From Gnetum montanum (Eukaryota; Streptophyta; Gnetopsida; Gnetales; Gnetaceae), in NCBI GenBank assembly GCA_015680685.1, contig MNCI01028890.1:120938-184937 (forward strand): DNA of 64,000 bases, read 5' to 3'. Numbering within the stretch: the stretch's first letter is position 1; every line of letters starts with the position of its first letter. Position numbers and translations under genes: made by a program. Below are positions 43,263 to 55,390 of the stretch, piece after piece. The notes under the pieces were generated by a model. That model ran no database searches and was not told the origin of the DNA. It worked only from the letters and a program-made list of their open reading frames with translations.

Positions 43263-46200
43263 TTACGCATCTCCCTTACTACCACTGTTCCCTGTATCCC
43301 CTAGTTCAATTTCTACTCCGAGGAGGTCATCCTCATAAAGGCCATCCTTTGCAGGAACCCCTTCATAAGGGCGATCCTCTTCATGAGACCCTTCAGCATG
43401 CTCTATTTCTTGCAAACCCTCTTCATGAGGGTCACCACATTCGTTAGCTTCTTCTTGTCGAGGAATTTCCTCAAGTCGTTCCTGTGATTAAACATGTTAC
43501 ATAGATTAACATTATCTTCAAAACTAGATATAACAAAAAACACAATAATACTACAACTCACCCATGACGGTCCAACATCAGCAACAAAGGGGACTTGTTC
43601 TAAGTCAATCCACAGACGGGGCATGATTTTGTTCTCGGTGAGCTCAGACCAAACCCCATCTCGTAAATTGGTTCTAGCCTTGACCTTCCCCTTCTCCATA
43701 GGAGTCCATCGGGGTGGTTCAGGGAAGAAAGAAGGGATGGTAGTCTCACCTCCAGGGAGAGTCACTTCTCTTTCCGAAGAAGCACTCATCGTCACTTGCT
43801 CCTGGAACTTTTCAAATGCCTTGGAAGCACCAATAACATCGAGAAATAGCCAAAGGGATTGAGCCTCAACAGTAGAGTTCCTATAATGTTGACGGTAGGC
43901 AGTACTTTTCTGTTTATAAACATGTTTATGATCCTTCTGCGTCTGCCCCCACTCTTGTACACTCGCGCTATAATCCTTCCAGTCTTGGTTCTTCTGAGTA
44001 AGGAGGTCCATTTGCATACGTTGTTCAACCAGTTCACGGCTAGTTTGGACACTGTTCATGAAGATAGCCCAGTAACAGGTGTAGTCAATGATAGCTGTCC
44101 TCTAGTCCTCGCTTCCCATTTCCTAGGCTTGCAGGAATTCATTCTGGGATCTTAGATCCCCGACCTCATCACGTAGAGCCATTCTCTCCTTCTCCAACCT
44201 GTGCAATCTCTTCTAGAGGTCCTCGTTTACATTCTGACACTCCCATAAGGAGCGAGTTGAGCGTAAAGCACATTTACGCATCTCATTGTAAATGTTGTAA
44301 GGCATGACGATTGTTTCTGGTGAGGGCTCGGTGGTGTCTAAATTGATGGGCTTTGATGGGTCCCACCTAAGGCAAGCTCATAATAACATGAAAATAATAG
44401 TCAGGCATAATTAAGTAGCATAATTCCATAGTAAAGTAACCTCTACGTAATGAGCATACCAACTTTAGGATCGATTCGCTCTAAGAGATCAATCATATCT
44501 TGAACGACCCCTTCAATAAAGGCAAATTTATCAAGAAATTCACCCCAGGATTGAGTCACCACCGTTGTCAAGGGCATGCTCTAGTCACCTGTTACGCAGG
44601 ATAAAAGGTATGACTGAGACATTACGACAATCAGTATAAAATAAAAATTAATTTTATCAAGCGTTAAACCACTTACCTCGGTTAATTCCATCCAAAAGAA
44701 CTTCGGCATCCTCCATGGCTATTTCCTCTTCATGCGTAGGAGGCTGTGCACTCCTCGCCTTATTAACTAGGGCCCCTTCTCCGTGCTATAAGACCATAGC
44801 CCCCATTTTAGGGGTCAACTGGTCTACAACCTTTTCCCTCACTGTTATACAACACGACTAGTTAACATAAAATTTCACTTTTGTTCAACAAATGTTACGC
44901 TATAGCCTCTACGCAAATCATAGCTGCTAACACATTTGGACACTTACCACCTGGAAGAACACTCCGCTGGAACCGTATTTCCATCTTTTTCCCAACACCA
45001 CCCGTTGGCTCGGCAGATCCCTCGTTTAAACAAGGCTTTTTTTGCGACACTGACAAATCTACTATCTCAGCAGCCAGGCACTTCCCTCTCGACACATCGC
45101 CAATGTAAGAGGGAGGTGCCCCATCCACACTGTCTTGGCCCTGCATTTGAGGTGCAACCATACTCCTAGTTCTCACCAACAATGATTTCCCAATCTCCTC
45201 AGGAGGGTCCTACAGCCACATAGTGCTAAAAATATGGGAGATCCATGGTTTGGAAATCTGGGTGCGATCTTGTTGCACCCAGACCCCATTCCTCTGGACC
45301 ACCAGAAATTTGGCAAAACACCGAAAGTATGAAGGAGGCAAAATGCACGTTGAAATGGTTTTCAAGCTTCTGGCAAAGCCTGACCATCTCAACATGCAAG
45401 CCTTCAGCAAAATAGCTCGCCCAATTGAAGCATGTCCCCTCCTCTATGACCTCTCGCATAATTCACGCTTGCTCTATGGTGAGGAATCTCCCTTGCGAGA
45501 GTGTCTTGGGGAAGGCCTAGGCCCGAAAAAGGGGGTAAATGATATGAGCCACCTCCAATATGATCCTATCGCCAGGGATCCCCTTGGTTTCTTTCTGAAC
45601 CCCTAGCCACTCCTCTATCTCTTTCTGGATTTTGGAGCTCCTCTTTGACTTTTCATCTATGGAAAAACCATCAGAGGGGACCCCAAAGAGATCAGCGAAT
45701 AGCTGAGCATCAATGTCAAAATTTACATGCACATTGCATACGCATATGCAGAGATGCTCAGCTTCCCCGCTAAAGGAGTTGACCAGGGTCAACATTTCAC
45801 CTGCAGTAGCATCAGGGGTTATGGCCAAGAAAAGGTCCATTAGTTCAGCTTCCCAAATGTTGTTGGTTACTACAATTGGAGCCACTCTATGGCCGAGCCA
45901 ACATTGTGTCTCCTTTATGTCACCATAACGAAAGAAGAGACTACTTGCCTTGCGACCCGAAGCCATAATCGTAATCTCCCGTGATTCCCTAACTATTAAT
46001 ATGAAACCACAGTTAAACCAAGACGATTTCACATCATCATCACATAACATTGACACAATTCATTATTATGACAAAGCTTACCAGGCCTGAAAGGTAAAGG
46101 AAATGGAGGGATTTTCCTTTGAACATCAGCAACGGTAAGGGGAGGATCCAAAGTCCACTCCCTATCTAGCCATCTGAGTTTCTTACACCTAGAAAAGAAG

Positions 46201-47390
46201 TTGGCATAACGGGTAGAGTATTCAGGGATCTCAAACGCCAGATGTCCCATGACAGCAGCCTGCACGTTGCTGATAGAGGTAAATTCCCTTATAGCACTCT
46301 CATCCAATGACAATGTATCATTATTGCCAGTAAGACCACTTTCATTGATAAAAAACCTATGCCAAAAACACAAATCCTTTACAATCAATACGCATCTAAA
46401 CAGTAGTTAGCATTACAATACTGCAAAATGAAGCGAAACTTACCCGCCTGCGTAATGCACGGTACCAGGTGGATTCTGGAAATAAGTTGTGGGATGACGG
46501 GCCATGAATAGAGTGTTATAGGTGTGATAAACCTGGGCATTTCCAAAATCTAGTTTAAACACCTTAAGCCCTTGACATTCTGTTCGCAGTCTTGCACCCA
46601 CATAGTTTCAATCACGCTATCTGACAGGAATACTAAGACGCTCTACGTCGAACCAACTAATAGCATCTCCAAAATAGTGGCAGCTTCATCGCCTGGTAGA
46701 TGAGACCAGACGATTACGCTGTAGTTGCGAAGTAGAAATTGCAAAAAATCTCGTGCACCTCTTCAGAACCACACCGTCTCCTCCTTTAGATGAGCATTAG
46801 GAGGAGGAACATTGGCCGTGGGGACATGAACACAGCACAGAACGCCCACGATGTCCAAAACGATTAGGACGGGCTTTAGCATGATATTGTAGAATACGAA
46901 TATACTACTGTTAGAAAAAATCTAGATTTGTTATGCCATACTAGGGCTCGCACAATTCTTGGAAAATTACAACGTATACCAGAGGCGCATAGCCAAAATT
47001 GCCTAAACCCTTGTAACAACTCAAGGTTCGTCTCTGACGATGGCGATGAAAGAAAATACTGCATATTACTTCGATGCAATATATCATTATTACAGAAAGC
47101 CTAATTATACTACATCTACACATTATACATTATCTCTGTACAACATTATTTCTTATCACCTAAAACTTCATGAAAATAGACATTAACGCTCGACCAACAG
47201 AAGAAGCCAAAATGTACAAACCACAACGCTGCAACAAACAGAACAATAGCATTAAAGGGTAGATAGCAACTTACTAGTTAAGCGGGGTAACATCCAGAGC
47301 TTCTACTTTGGCCTGTGAAACCTGCTGCACACTCTCTTGCATCTCGTCTATCCTGGCCAACTTAGCATTCTTGCCTTTAACCTTGGGTGC
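43263..47390 (-). pseudogene. antisense multi-exon gene: FCP1/NIF-like domain plus plant-retroelement ORF and coiled coil
   Basis: Minus-strand exons inferred from GT-AG borders and protein reading: about 47390-47275, 46907-46444, 46356-46082, 45992-44948, 44841-44677, 44588-44460, 44366-43562, 43481-43263. Codon phase agrees across the junctions of exons 2-6. Exon 2 reads as an FCP1/NIF phosphatase-like domain: KPVLIVLDIVGVL in the DxD position, then ARDFLQFLLRNYSVIVWS, then NTLFMARHPTTYFQNPPGTV. The key DxD Asp pair is incomplete, so activity is doubtful. Exon 4 (GYILEVAHIIYPLF-type segment, IDAQLFADLFGVPSDG) resembles antisense ORFs of Tat elements. Exon 7 is coiled-coil-like, and the last exon is acidic with stop TAA 43263-43265 in one frame. 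TAG stops and at least one frameshift (near 45300) show decay. First exon and promoter are unknown. Confidence 0.7.
46444..46907 (-). pseudogene. FCP1/NIF-like phosphatase exon of the antisense gene
   Basis: Acceptor TTCTAACAG lies before 46907 and donor GTAAGT after 46444. The family fold is visible in three blocks: the strand carrying the nucleophile (VLIVLDIVGVL), VWF-stop-RGARDFLQFLLRNYSVIVWSHLPG (TGA probably from CGA), and, in a second frame, the C-terminal NTLFMARHPTTYFQNPPGTVHYAGG. In the family, this last block reads N-T-L-L-V-D-D-S-P-x(n)-N-P-P-G, so the two motif IV Asp residues are gone. HAD phosphatases of this family act on the RNA polymerase II tail or related targets; here catalysis is unlikely. 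Confidence 0.65.
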
Positions 47391-47985
47391 TATTGTTGCA
47401 AAGGTCAAAATTGAACAAATTCCTCATAAAATCATCTACTCACACCTTGCTCACGCTCTCTTCTCACTATAACCAAGTCCAAATTCACAATATCGGTAAC
47501 CGGTTTTGAGTATGAACTACTGGTTTATAAATAAAATGCTCAAAACCAACTGATTATTTTTGCCCAATCGATGCAGAACTTTTCCGAAACACAGGTGTCA
47601 GTGTGACATAAAATGCGAAGATCTAGGCATTAATGTCAAAGATATCATTTGGGTTATAGTCCGAAATGACCCTAAACTAATGCATGGCTTATCACCTTGT
47701 AATTAGGCTGCATTAACTATGGCTAGTGCGAAACTCAAATCCAACCATTTTGACACGCTAGACATGCCACGTTACACCTCTCATCTTGTTTCATACGCTA
47801 GCATCTAGGCAGCTTCGCTTGGCATTTGTTTTTTACAAACTATGCATAATGGTCCACTAAGACCTTAAATTGGGAACTTCTCTAACACGTGGTTCTGACG
47901 CAAGAAAAACAAAATTTTATCATTTAACAGATTGGCGAAAAAGACGATGTAACAACCTTCATTTTTGATGATTTTTTAGGATCAC
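47391..47985 (+). other. 3' part of the protease-RT interval
   Basis: Non-coding on both strands as far as I can see. It ends with a pyrimidine-rich stretch and TTTTTTAG at about 47968-47980, which has the form of a splice acceptor just before the RT reading begins. Ogre elements are reported to splice out an intron between protease and RT. Confidence 0.5.
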
Positions 47986-49053
47986 TTGCAAATGGACATG
48001 GCTTTATCTGCACCCTTAGCCTTAACAGGGCTGCATGGGAAGATCATTAGAGAGTACGACCATATGCTAGTAGGAACAAACCTTTCCCTTTATGATGCAA
48101 CCATAGCAACATTGGGAACATCCCTAGACTGGCCAGAACATCTGGCCCGAACACTCGACCTGGAGGTTGGTGATGTAACTAAGGACCCTCTCAGCAAGGT
48201 CCCTCTTAGGGTCAGTTCTCTCCTAGATCAACAAACGTAGAGTGACATAACCCAAGTGCTCCAAAACAACGCTGCTATATTCGCATGGTCATATGAATAC
48301 ATGCTGGGTTTAAACCTGAAATTAATATAGCACAACATAATCTTAGACCCACACATCAAACCAATTAGACAGAAGGCACAGAAGATTAAGCCAAAAATCG
48401 CACTAGTAGTGCATGATGAAATCACCAAGCTATATCAGGCTAGTTTCATCTGTGCGGTTGATTACTTAAACTGGGTGTCCAACATTGTAGTTTTTTCTAA
48501 GAAAATGGGAGGCATACGCATCTGCATAGACTTCTAGGATCTGAAGAAAGCTACAATTAAGAAAAACTTCCTATTACTGAGTATCGACCAACTAATCGAC
48601 ACAACAGCTGGCCACGTGCTCCTATCCTTTATGGATGATTTCTTAGGCTATAATCAAATTCGTATTAACCTAGAGCACCAATTGACCACAACATTCATGA
48701 CACCCTGGGGGACCTTCTGCTACACCATGATGTCTTTTGGGTTAAAAAATACTAGAGCAACATATCAATAAGCCATGACGTACATCTTTAGCGATTATCT
48801 CTTAGGGAAATTGAATGACTACGTAGATGACATAGCTGTCAAGTCTATAAAGTCAGAGGATCATTCAAAAGACCTAGAGTTAGTCCTTAAATGATGTCTC
48901 CAACATGAATTATCAAAGACTGGCATCCAATTCGACCCTAACAAGGTTAAAGCCATTTTTGATTTAACGCCACCAACAAATCTCAAAGAATTACTCGGGT
49001 TACAGGGTAGGATTCAGTTCATCAGGCGGTTCATTTCAAAGTTAACAAATAAA
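47986..49053 (+). pseudogene. reverse transcriptase of the Tat/Ogre-like element
   Basis: The RT blocks are ILDPHIKPIRQKAQKIKP, VFSKKMGGIRICIDF, LLSFMDDFLGYNQIRIN (Asp in the palm), TPWGTFCYTMMSFGLKN, and the catalytic box LNDYVDDIAVKS with YVDD intact. Stops are TAG at about 48328, 48538 and 48769 and TGA at 48892. They sit in otherwise well-kept sequence with no frameshift until about 48890. An internal deletion of roughly 30 codons precedes FDPNKVKAIFDLTPP. Confidence 0.92.
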
Positions 49054-49600
49054 TTGCATCCCATGCAACATCTTTTGAAGAAGGGTGTCAATTTTGAATG
49101 GATCAATGACTACCAACATGTGTTTGACAATTTAGAAGAAGAGCTGCAACATTTACCAACGGTTTTCCCACCACAAAGGGCTCAGCCTTTCTACATTTAT
49201 CTAGCTAACTCGAACGTGTCTATAGCTGTGTTACTTTGCCAGAAAAGGAATGATGGGTGAAAAACACCTATCTATTACCTCAGCCATGCTCTATTTTCCT
49301 ACAAAACAAGGTACAACGAAGTGGAGTGCAACTGCTTGGCATTAATTTTTGCACTTAAAAAATGTAGGCATTATCTTTTCCGCAGTCAGGTCAACATAAT
49401 TTGTAAAAGTAACGTTCTGCGGGCTATCTCCAACAATTTGTATGAAAGTAGTAGGATAGCTCACTGGAGAGCTATCACAACTGAGTTCAATTTACATTAT
49501 GTTGGCCAGTCATCCACCAAAGGCAAGGCCATAGCTAACCAATTAGCAACGTCATCGATTAATGATCAAGCTACAATAGAGCCAGAATTCCCAGATGAAC
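49054..49600 (+). pseudogene. RT-linked RNase H of the Tat/Ogre-like element
   Basis: It begins with the connection segment MQHLLKKGVNFEW and the substrate-like YIYLANSNVSIAVLL, where the first Asp is expected but Asn/Ala are present. NEVECNCLALIFALKKCRHYLF, in the position of the Glu helix, and the closing WRAITTEFNLHYVGQ follow. TGA at 49258-49260 interrupts it. Confidence 0.88.
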
Positions 49601-49639
49601 ATGTACATAGCTTAAGCCCTGTATCAATAGGCTCTGAAA

Positions 49640-50080
49640 CAATGTTATATTTTGACAGAGCTTCAACCACTAGAGGCAGTAGTGCCACCATCATTATTAC
49701 GCTTCCTCCTGAGGATGTGTGTTAGTCGGCTTACCGCTTGACCTTCCCTTGTACGAACAATGTGGTAGAGTATGAGGGGCTCCTCAGAGGATTGTTGACG
49801 GCCAACGTTCAATACCTGACAATCCGAGGCAATTCGATGTTGGTAATCAATCAAATCACAAGAGCCTATGCCTGCAAGGCTATGCAGCTATAGTCCTACT
49901 ATGATATGGCTAAAGATCTCTTGAAGCAATTCGTGACAACCGATTCTCAACACATGCCATGCAATGAAAATGCCATCGCCGATGCACTGGCAACACTGGC
50001 ACTAAACATGCCACCACGTTTGTTTTCCACTTGGCCCATATTAATGATAGAATGTACAGAGCCTATCATTCAAGCGGTGT
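49640..50080 (+). pseudogene. archaeal-type RNase H of the Tat/Ogre-like element
   Basis: This is the second RNase H, in the usual Tat position between the RT-linked RNase H and integrase. Motifs: MLYFDRAST (first Asp), NNVVEYEGLLRGL (Glu), IRGNSMLVINQI where GDS is normal (Asp to Asn), and NAIADALATLAL (last Asp). TAG at 49723-49725 and TAG in QLxSYYDMA are likely former Gln or Trp codons. Confidence 0.9.
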
Positions 50081-50084
50081 AAAT

Positions 50085-51369
50085 CTCCTCATTAAACGTA
50101 GAAGGAACATCAGAATGGTATGACAACATTAAAACTTACCTTCCTCATGGTAAACCGCCGCACAAGTTAACACATGCGCAAAAAGATGTCATGCACAAAC
50201 GTGCCAGGCAATACGTCATCCTTGGAGACAGTATTCTCTATAGATGCTCCTTCGATGGGGTATTGCTTACCTGCATTAACAATGACCAAGCACAACAAAT
50301 AGTTAACGAAATCCATGAAGGAATGTGTGGAGGACATGTGGCCCCACGAGCAATGACTGCTAAAATTAGACGCTTAGGGTATTATTGGTTGTACATGGAT
50401 AAAGACTGCCTTGCCAAAGTTAAGACGTGTGACACATGCCAGTGTTATGCAAATCTAATACATGTGTCACCAACTGAGTTACACACTACTCAAATCACTT
50501 GGCCATTCCAACGATGGGGACTCGACATCATAGGCTTCATCTTGCCTAAATATTTCGTAGGTCATAGCTTCATTATCATCGTCACTGAGTATTTTACAAA
50601 GTGGGTTGAGGCTATCCCCCTACGAAAGATTACATCTTGACATGTTTGCCATTTCATCTTAGACAATATTGTAACCAGGTTTGGACTCCCTACGACTATT
50701 GTGACTCACAACAGACCACAATTTAGTACAACAGAAACCAAATATTTTTGCAATAATCTTGGTATTAAGCAATCTTTTTCTTCACCTTATTACCCGCAAG
50801 AAAATGGTCAAGCAGAGGCAACAAAAAAAGTGATCATCAATTTACCCAAGAAAATGCTCAAAAGTAATAAGAAGCGGTGATCATCAATTTACCCAAGAAA
50901 AATCCTCTATGTGCTATGGGCATATCATACGACATGCAGAACAGCTACAGACAAGATGCCCTATAGCCTGGTCTACGGATCAGAAGCAGTGTTTCCCTTA
51001 GAATTATAGGTTCCCTCATTGTGGATGGTCCTATCTATGGTTATAAATGAGACTCAACACAATAAATCTAGAATCGTGAATTTAGACTTAGTGGAGAAGA
51101 AATGCATCCAGACGCTTGACACCATCGAGAGATATCAAGACAAACAAAGATAGAAGCATCGACACAACCTACATTAGTGACCAATTGAGAAAGGAGATTT
51201 AGTTCTCAAGGCCATTCATGAACTAGTAGGCAAGTTCTCTACAAACTGTGAAGGCCCTTTCCTGGTCATCGGTGCATACAGAAACGGAGCATTCAAGTTA
51301 GCAGATACCAATGGCAACGAACTACCAAATCCAGTGAATCATCTATACCTAAAGTGGTATTACATCTGA
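50085..51369 (+). pseudogene. integrase of the Tat/Ogre-like element
   Basis: The HHCC zinc finger is present (IHEGMCGGH and CDTCQCY). The core starts with RWGLDIIGFILP (first Asp). The second catalytic segment reads IVTHNRPQFS, with Asp lost, and the third is YYPQENGQAEATKK with Glu. A 26-base direct repeat (about 50832-50857 and 50877-50902) with an intervening segment disrupts the reading near the Glu helix. The C-terminal part (GPFLVIGAYRNGAFKL) ends at TGA 51367-51369. Confidence 0.92.
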
Positions 51370-52923
51370 ACATCGACTCAGCTCAAAACTAGGTAACAAA
51401 CGACCACTATGACATAAACCTGGCAAAGTTGTACACGTCCGCTATGACGTAAAACTGGCAACTCTTGCATGTGTCCGCCAAGATGCTAAACTGACAAAGG
51501 TAAGCACACGTCTGCTTGGACGCTAAACCAGCACAGACTTATCCCTGGGTCACGACATAAAACTGACACCCATAGCGTGATCTGCTAGGACCATAAACTA
51601 GCTCTTCCACCATCCGCTATGATGTAAAACTAGCAGGTTCCCATCTGCCCAGACGTTAAACCAGGACCACTGTCTGCTGAGACTTAAAACCAGCAACAAC
51701 GGTCAACCAGGGCCTAACACTAAAATCTATCAACAAGCCATCCATGAAGCAAGTGAGTGTAACCATTCTTACACTGCATCCCTACCAAATGGAGTGGGTA
51801 AGGTGTCAAGATAGATACAACGTCGTTACCCCTGTCGGCATTCTGCTGATTCCTCTGACATGCCGAAAGGCATACTACTGACCCCTCGAAGATGTTGCTA
51901 CGATAGCCACTTCATAGCTACACCTCCTGGGATCAGTTTTACCCCTTGGGGCCCCAAAAAAACCGCATTCACCCATAGTCTCAGCAGCCTCCATCCATCG
52001 TCGTCACCAAATTCTGGCTTAGCAGATTCATCTGACATGTACTTTGCATGGTCCTTTGAGCAAGATGAATCTGGCTCTCGATGGCAATGACAAGAACCAT
52101 GGCATCAACATTGGCACTCTTGCTGCTTGCTGCAGTCCTAGTTTCAAGGGCCTACACCCTTCTTGTCATTTTGGACAGAGCTTGTTTCAATAGCGTCCCT
52201 CCTTAACGATCAGGACGTTTGTTTCTGGCTTTTTGTTCCATGTTGTGTTTTGTAGGTTACTTGTTATGACAACGTTGATCAAGAATACTTTCATTGGGAG
52301 GTGAGGCATCATGGCATTCTAAGATGGCTGCTCAGACTCACCTTGTCACTTGGAAGTACTAACCCTACCTCTCTCGGGTACCTTACCTTTTTTCCCCCTT
52401 TTTTCTTACTCTGCCTTCTTCCCCGTTTGTATAGAACATGAGCATTAAGTCAACCCATTTGCATTATTATTCCCACAAACTGGTGTAACACAGCTTGCCT
52501 GGTGGCATGCACTCTGTGCTTAAAAAAAAGAAAAAAAGAAAAAAAGAGGGGAGGGTTTTAACAAAATGTATGTAAAACAATTTATCTAGGCCATGCAGGC
52601 ATAACACAACTCGCCCTTGCAAGCCCCCCATATGCAGTATAATGGCATAACCTTTCATAAACACATTAGAAAAAGGACATAATGACTTGTTTGGAGAAGC
52701 TTTATGTTCATGTATTTGAGTCTTCCCTGAACTTGCCATGTCTAACTCCTCTAAAATCCTTTTTGTAACCTATAGCCCCTCATCCTCACACTTTTGAGTT
52801 TCATAGAATGATGTTTGAGCAGTCTCCGATCGATGTTGTTGATGCTTTTTCCTTTCCAGTGTTTCGCATTCTTTGTCGATGTCTTTCAAGCAAGCCTTCT
52901 AAACGTCAACAAAGAGGGGCCAT
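51370..52923 (+). other. 3' untranslated region with degenerate tandem repeats and polypurine tract
   Basis: From 51405 to about 51700 a 40-60-base unit built around GCTATGACGTAAAACTGGCA recurs six to eight times with drift. An A/G-rich run lies at 52521-52552. The polypurine tract AAAGAGGGGCCAT ends directly before the LTR at 52924. No ORF of note is present. Tandem repeats in the 3' UTR are a known trait of Tat elements. Confidence 0.75.
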
Positions 52924-54338
52924 TGAAACACTGTGAAGATTTTGAGGCCTCAACAGTTCAGAAAAAAAGATGGTGACTCACACAAAGGGTTGCAACAAGG
53001 CACGACGTGACAAGTTCCTTTTCAGTCAAAATTCTGTCCCACCACACTGTGTGGACAACACAAGTAAATTCCAGAGGATGGAGCAAAGCAATGGATGCAT
53101 GGCAGCAAAGCTTCTAACTTCACAAGTTATCTATTTTTAAAATCTTAACTTTTGAAAAATTACGTTGTATTATGCTACGTAGCGTAACATCACATTGTGT
53201 AGCGTACTATCAAAGACAGTCCATCGTAGCATCAAGAACGGCAAACATGAAAGACTTCAACAGCCTAGTAAAAATCTCAAGTCCTAAGCTACAGTCTACA
53301 GTATAATGCACATTTCAGTAGGTTTTCTTTCCTGGTTGAGGGACCCATTATGCTGCTTTACGCAGTGTAGCGTAGTGAAAACCCCAAGAAAAAAAGATAG
53401 AAACAGAGGAAGCGCGACAACAACACTTTAACTTTTGCAGTTTCGTTATTTTACATTGAATTACTCTACAATGCGTAATTTAGTGTAATGTAGTGTAATT
53501 CAAGTAACAACAAGCACATTAGCAGTTCATACACCACAATATGCTCTCTAGCGTATTACAGCGTAATCAAAGGACAGTCTGTTGTCAAAGCCCACACGAG
53601 GGTAGTTTACGATGCACTACGCAGCATAGCGTTGCAAGCTTCAATGACAACACATTGGGTCAACGACATTTTATGAGTACAGGAAACGCATCATTTAAAC
53701 TGTGTTTCTCTCCTGACCTAAACCTTATAAATGCTCCAATTGACAAACATCAAAGGGGTTGGCAAAATTTTTCCTTCAAGGTTGGCAAAAGAGCAAGAAA
53801 GAGAATCAGCGATCATGAGAACCCTAGAGGTGATTGACAAGAATTCTTGATTAGAAAAAATCGACTACCAGATATTCTCCCATGGGTCTGACTTCCTTGT
53901 GCCCAGATTGGCTAGATCAAGATAGATTGATCCTCACTTGTTTCATCTTTATGTAACTTTTCTATTACTGGCATATGCTTCGTCCAAACCGAAGCTCGCT
54001 TGAAGTCATTGTATCAAGCATATAAATTAAATCCAAATCTAATCTCTTGCATCCTAGTTAAATAGATTTGGTAATCTCATCTAGATCGTTTGTGTTGTCT
54101 TCAATTGCTTTCGAGATTAACGATATCGCATCACTTTACAAAGAATCTTCATTCCACCATCAAATTAATGCCAAACCTTTTACTGATTTAATAAGTCTTT
54201 GTCTGATCGACAAGACCATTCAGGGCACCTCGGATTCATTTTTTTTTCTAGCATGGTCTTCGCATGGATCCGGGGTTAGGACTGTGTACACAGACTTTCA
54301 TTCGGTATTTCCAGCGATTGACATTTTCCATCATTACA
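52924..54338 (+). repeat. 3' LTR of the Tat/Ogre-like element
   Basis: It matches 37094-38542 throughout but is slightly shorter (1415 against 1449 bases), mainly through a deletion near 54020. It ends TCATTACA before the TSD GATCT. TATAAAT is at 53726-53732. Many differences from the 5' LTR are C/T or G/A. Confidence 0.93.
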
Positions 54339-55269
54339 GATCTTTGCCTCAATTTCATCTAATGATTGTTGTACTGGCAAAGATGGTTCTTCCTCCTTGA
54401 GATGGGTTGATTTCTCCTTTTTGTGATTATGGACCTCTGTGAAGTTAAGATTTTGGTCTTGTTGATGTTTTTCAACACTTGCCTATCTAGCCCATTTTCC
54501 TTCTTCTTTTGCTACTTGCTTAATAAGCTCTTGGAATTGATGGGTTCATAGTTCATATAGTTAACCTTGGGCATACATCCCTAGGGTCTCTCTTGTTTCA
54601 TTACGAAGCCCATTAATGATATGGTACATTAGCCTTTCCTCGGAGAACTCATGGCCTGGACAGTTGTTTAACAGTGCATAATATCTTTCTAAGGTCATGT
54701 CCAAGGGTTCATGTTGTGCATGTTTCCACTCTTGGATTTGTTTCCTCAAGGCAAACACTCTTGTGTAGGTTTGAGATCTTTTGTTAAATAGTTCTACCAT
54801 TGTTGGCCATTGTCGAATTGAATTTGGTTTTAACAATCTATACCATACTTTTGCTTGGCCAATGAGTGTCATAGGAAAGAGCTTGAGTTTTTGCCAACTA
54901 TTGTCAATGTTGTTCCATGCACAAGCATTGTAGAAGGATTGTAAATGTTGTTGTGGATCTAAGTCAAGCCTCCTAAGAAATTGAAAAATTTGTTTAAACC
55001 GAGCCTGGGTAGCAGCTCTCTTTAAAATGCCTACGAGAGATTTGAACAACCTCTTGCATTTTTGTTAGGCTTGTAGTGGCCAATAGGGGTTCATCATCAT
55101 TGATTAAGTTATACTTTCATGCATTGGGATGATGCTACCTTCATTTATGTTTACAAGAAATCCCCACCTCGGATTATGTACTCCAATCTTCATTGTCATA
55201 TAATTCGTTGGTTCTCCAATGAATTGCCTCACTAAATGTGGTGTTATCATAGTCTTGTAGGAGAGGCAT
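54339..55269 (-). pseudogene. gag N-terminal part of the Athila-like element
   Basis: The ATG at 55269-55267 opens MPLLQDYDN. After a frame change, the gag core reads FQFLRRLDLDPQQHLQSF, LKLFPMTLIGQAKVWYRLL and RYYALLNNCPGHEFSEERL (54561-55049), typical of Athila-type gag. It is cut at 54343 by insertion of the Tat/Ogre-like element and resumes at 37093. Confidence 0.88.
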
Positions 55270-55390
55270 GGTTGTGAAATTGTGTGTGAATTTGTATGTG
55301 ACTTTTTGTAATTATTTCATCCTAAAATATATATCATTAATTCCTATACAATGACCTTGTATGATATAACTAATCTAGATAACTAGCACC

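Larger units (their letters stand above)
37094..54338 (+). mobile_element. Tat/Ogre-like gypsy element, 17.2 kb, innermost layer of the nest
   Basis: The LTRs are 37094-38542 and 52924-54338, flanked by a perfect target-site duplication GATCT (37089-37093 and 54339-54343). A tRNA-Asn-type PBS is at 38549-38566 and a polypurine tract lies just before 52924. Inside are gag, protease, a long interval with an antisense spliced gene, then RT, RNase H, archaeal-type RNase H and integrase in the canonical Tat order, and a 3' region with degenerate tandem repeats. All ORFs are broken by stops. Size and the interval between protease and RT recall Ogre elements. Confidence 0.95.

Noticed and set aside
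43263-47390. Antisense gene as an ordinary host gene hit by a retrotransposon
   Set aside because: The interval lies between protease and RT of one element, has no insertion borders or target-site duplications of its own, and exon 4 resembles ORFs known from Tat elements.
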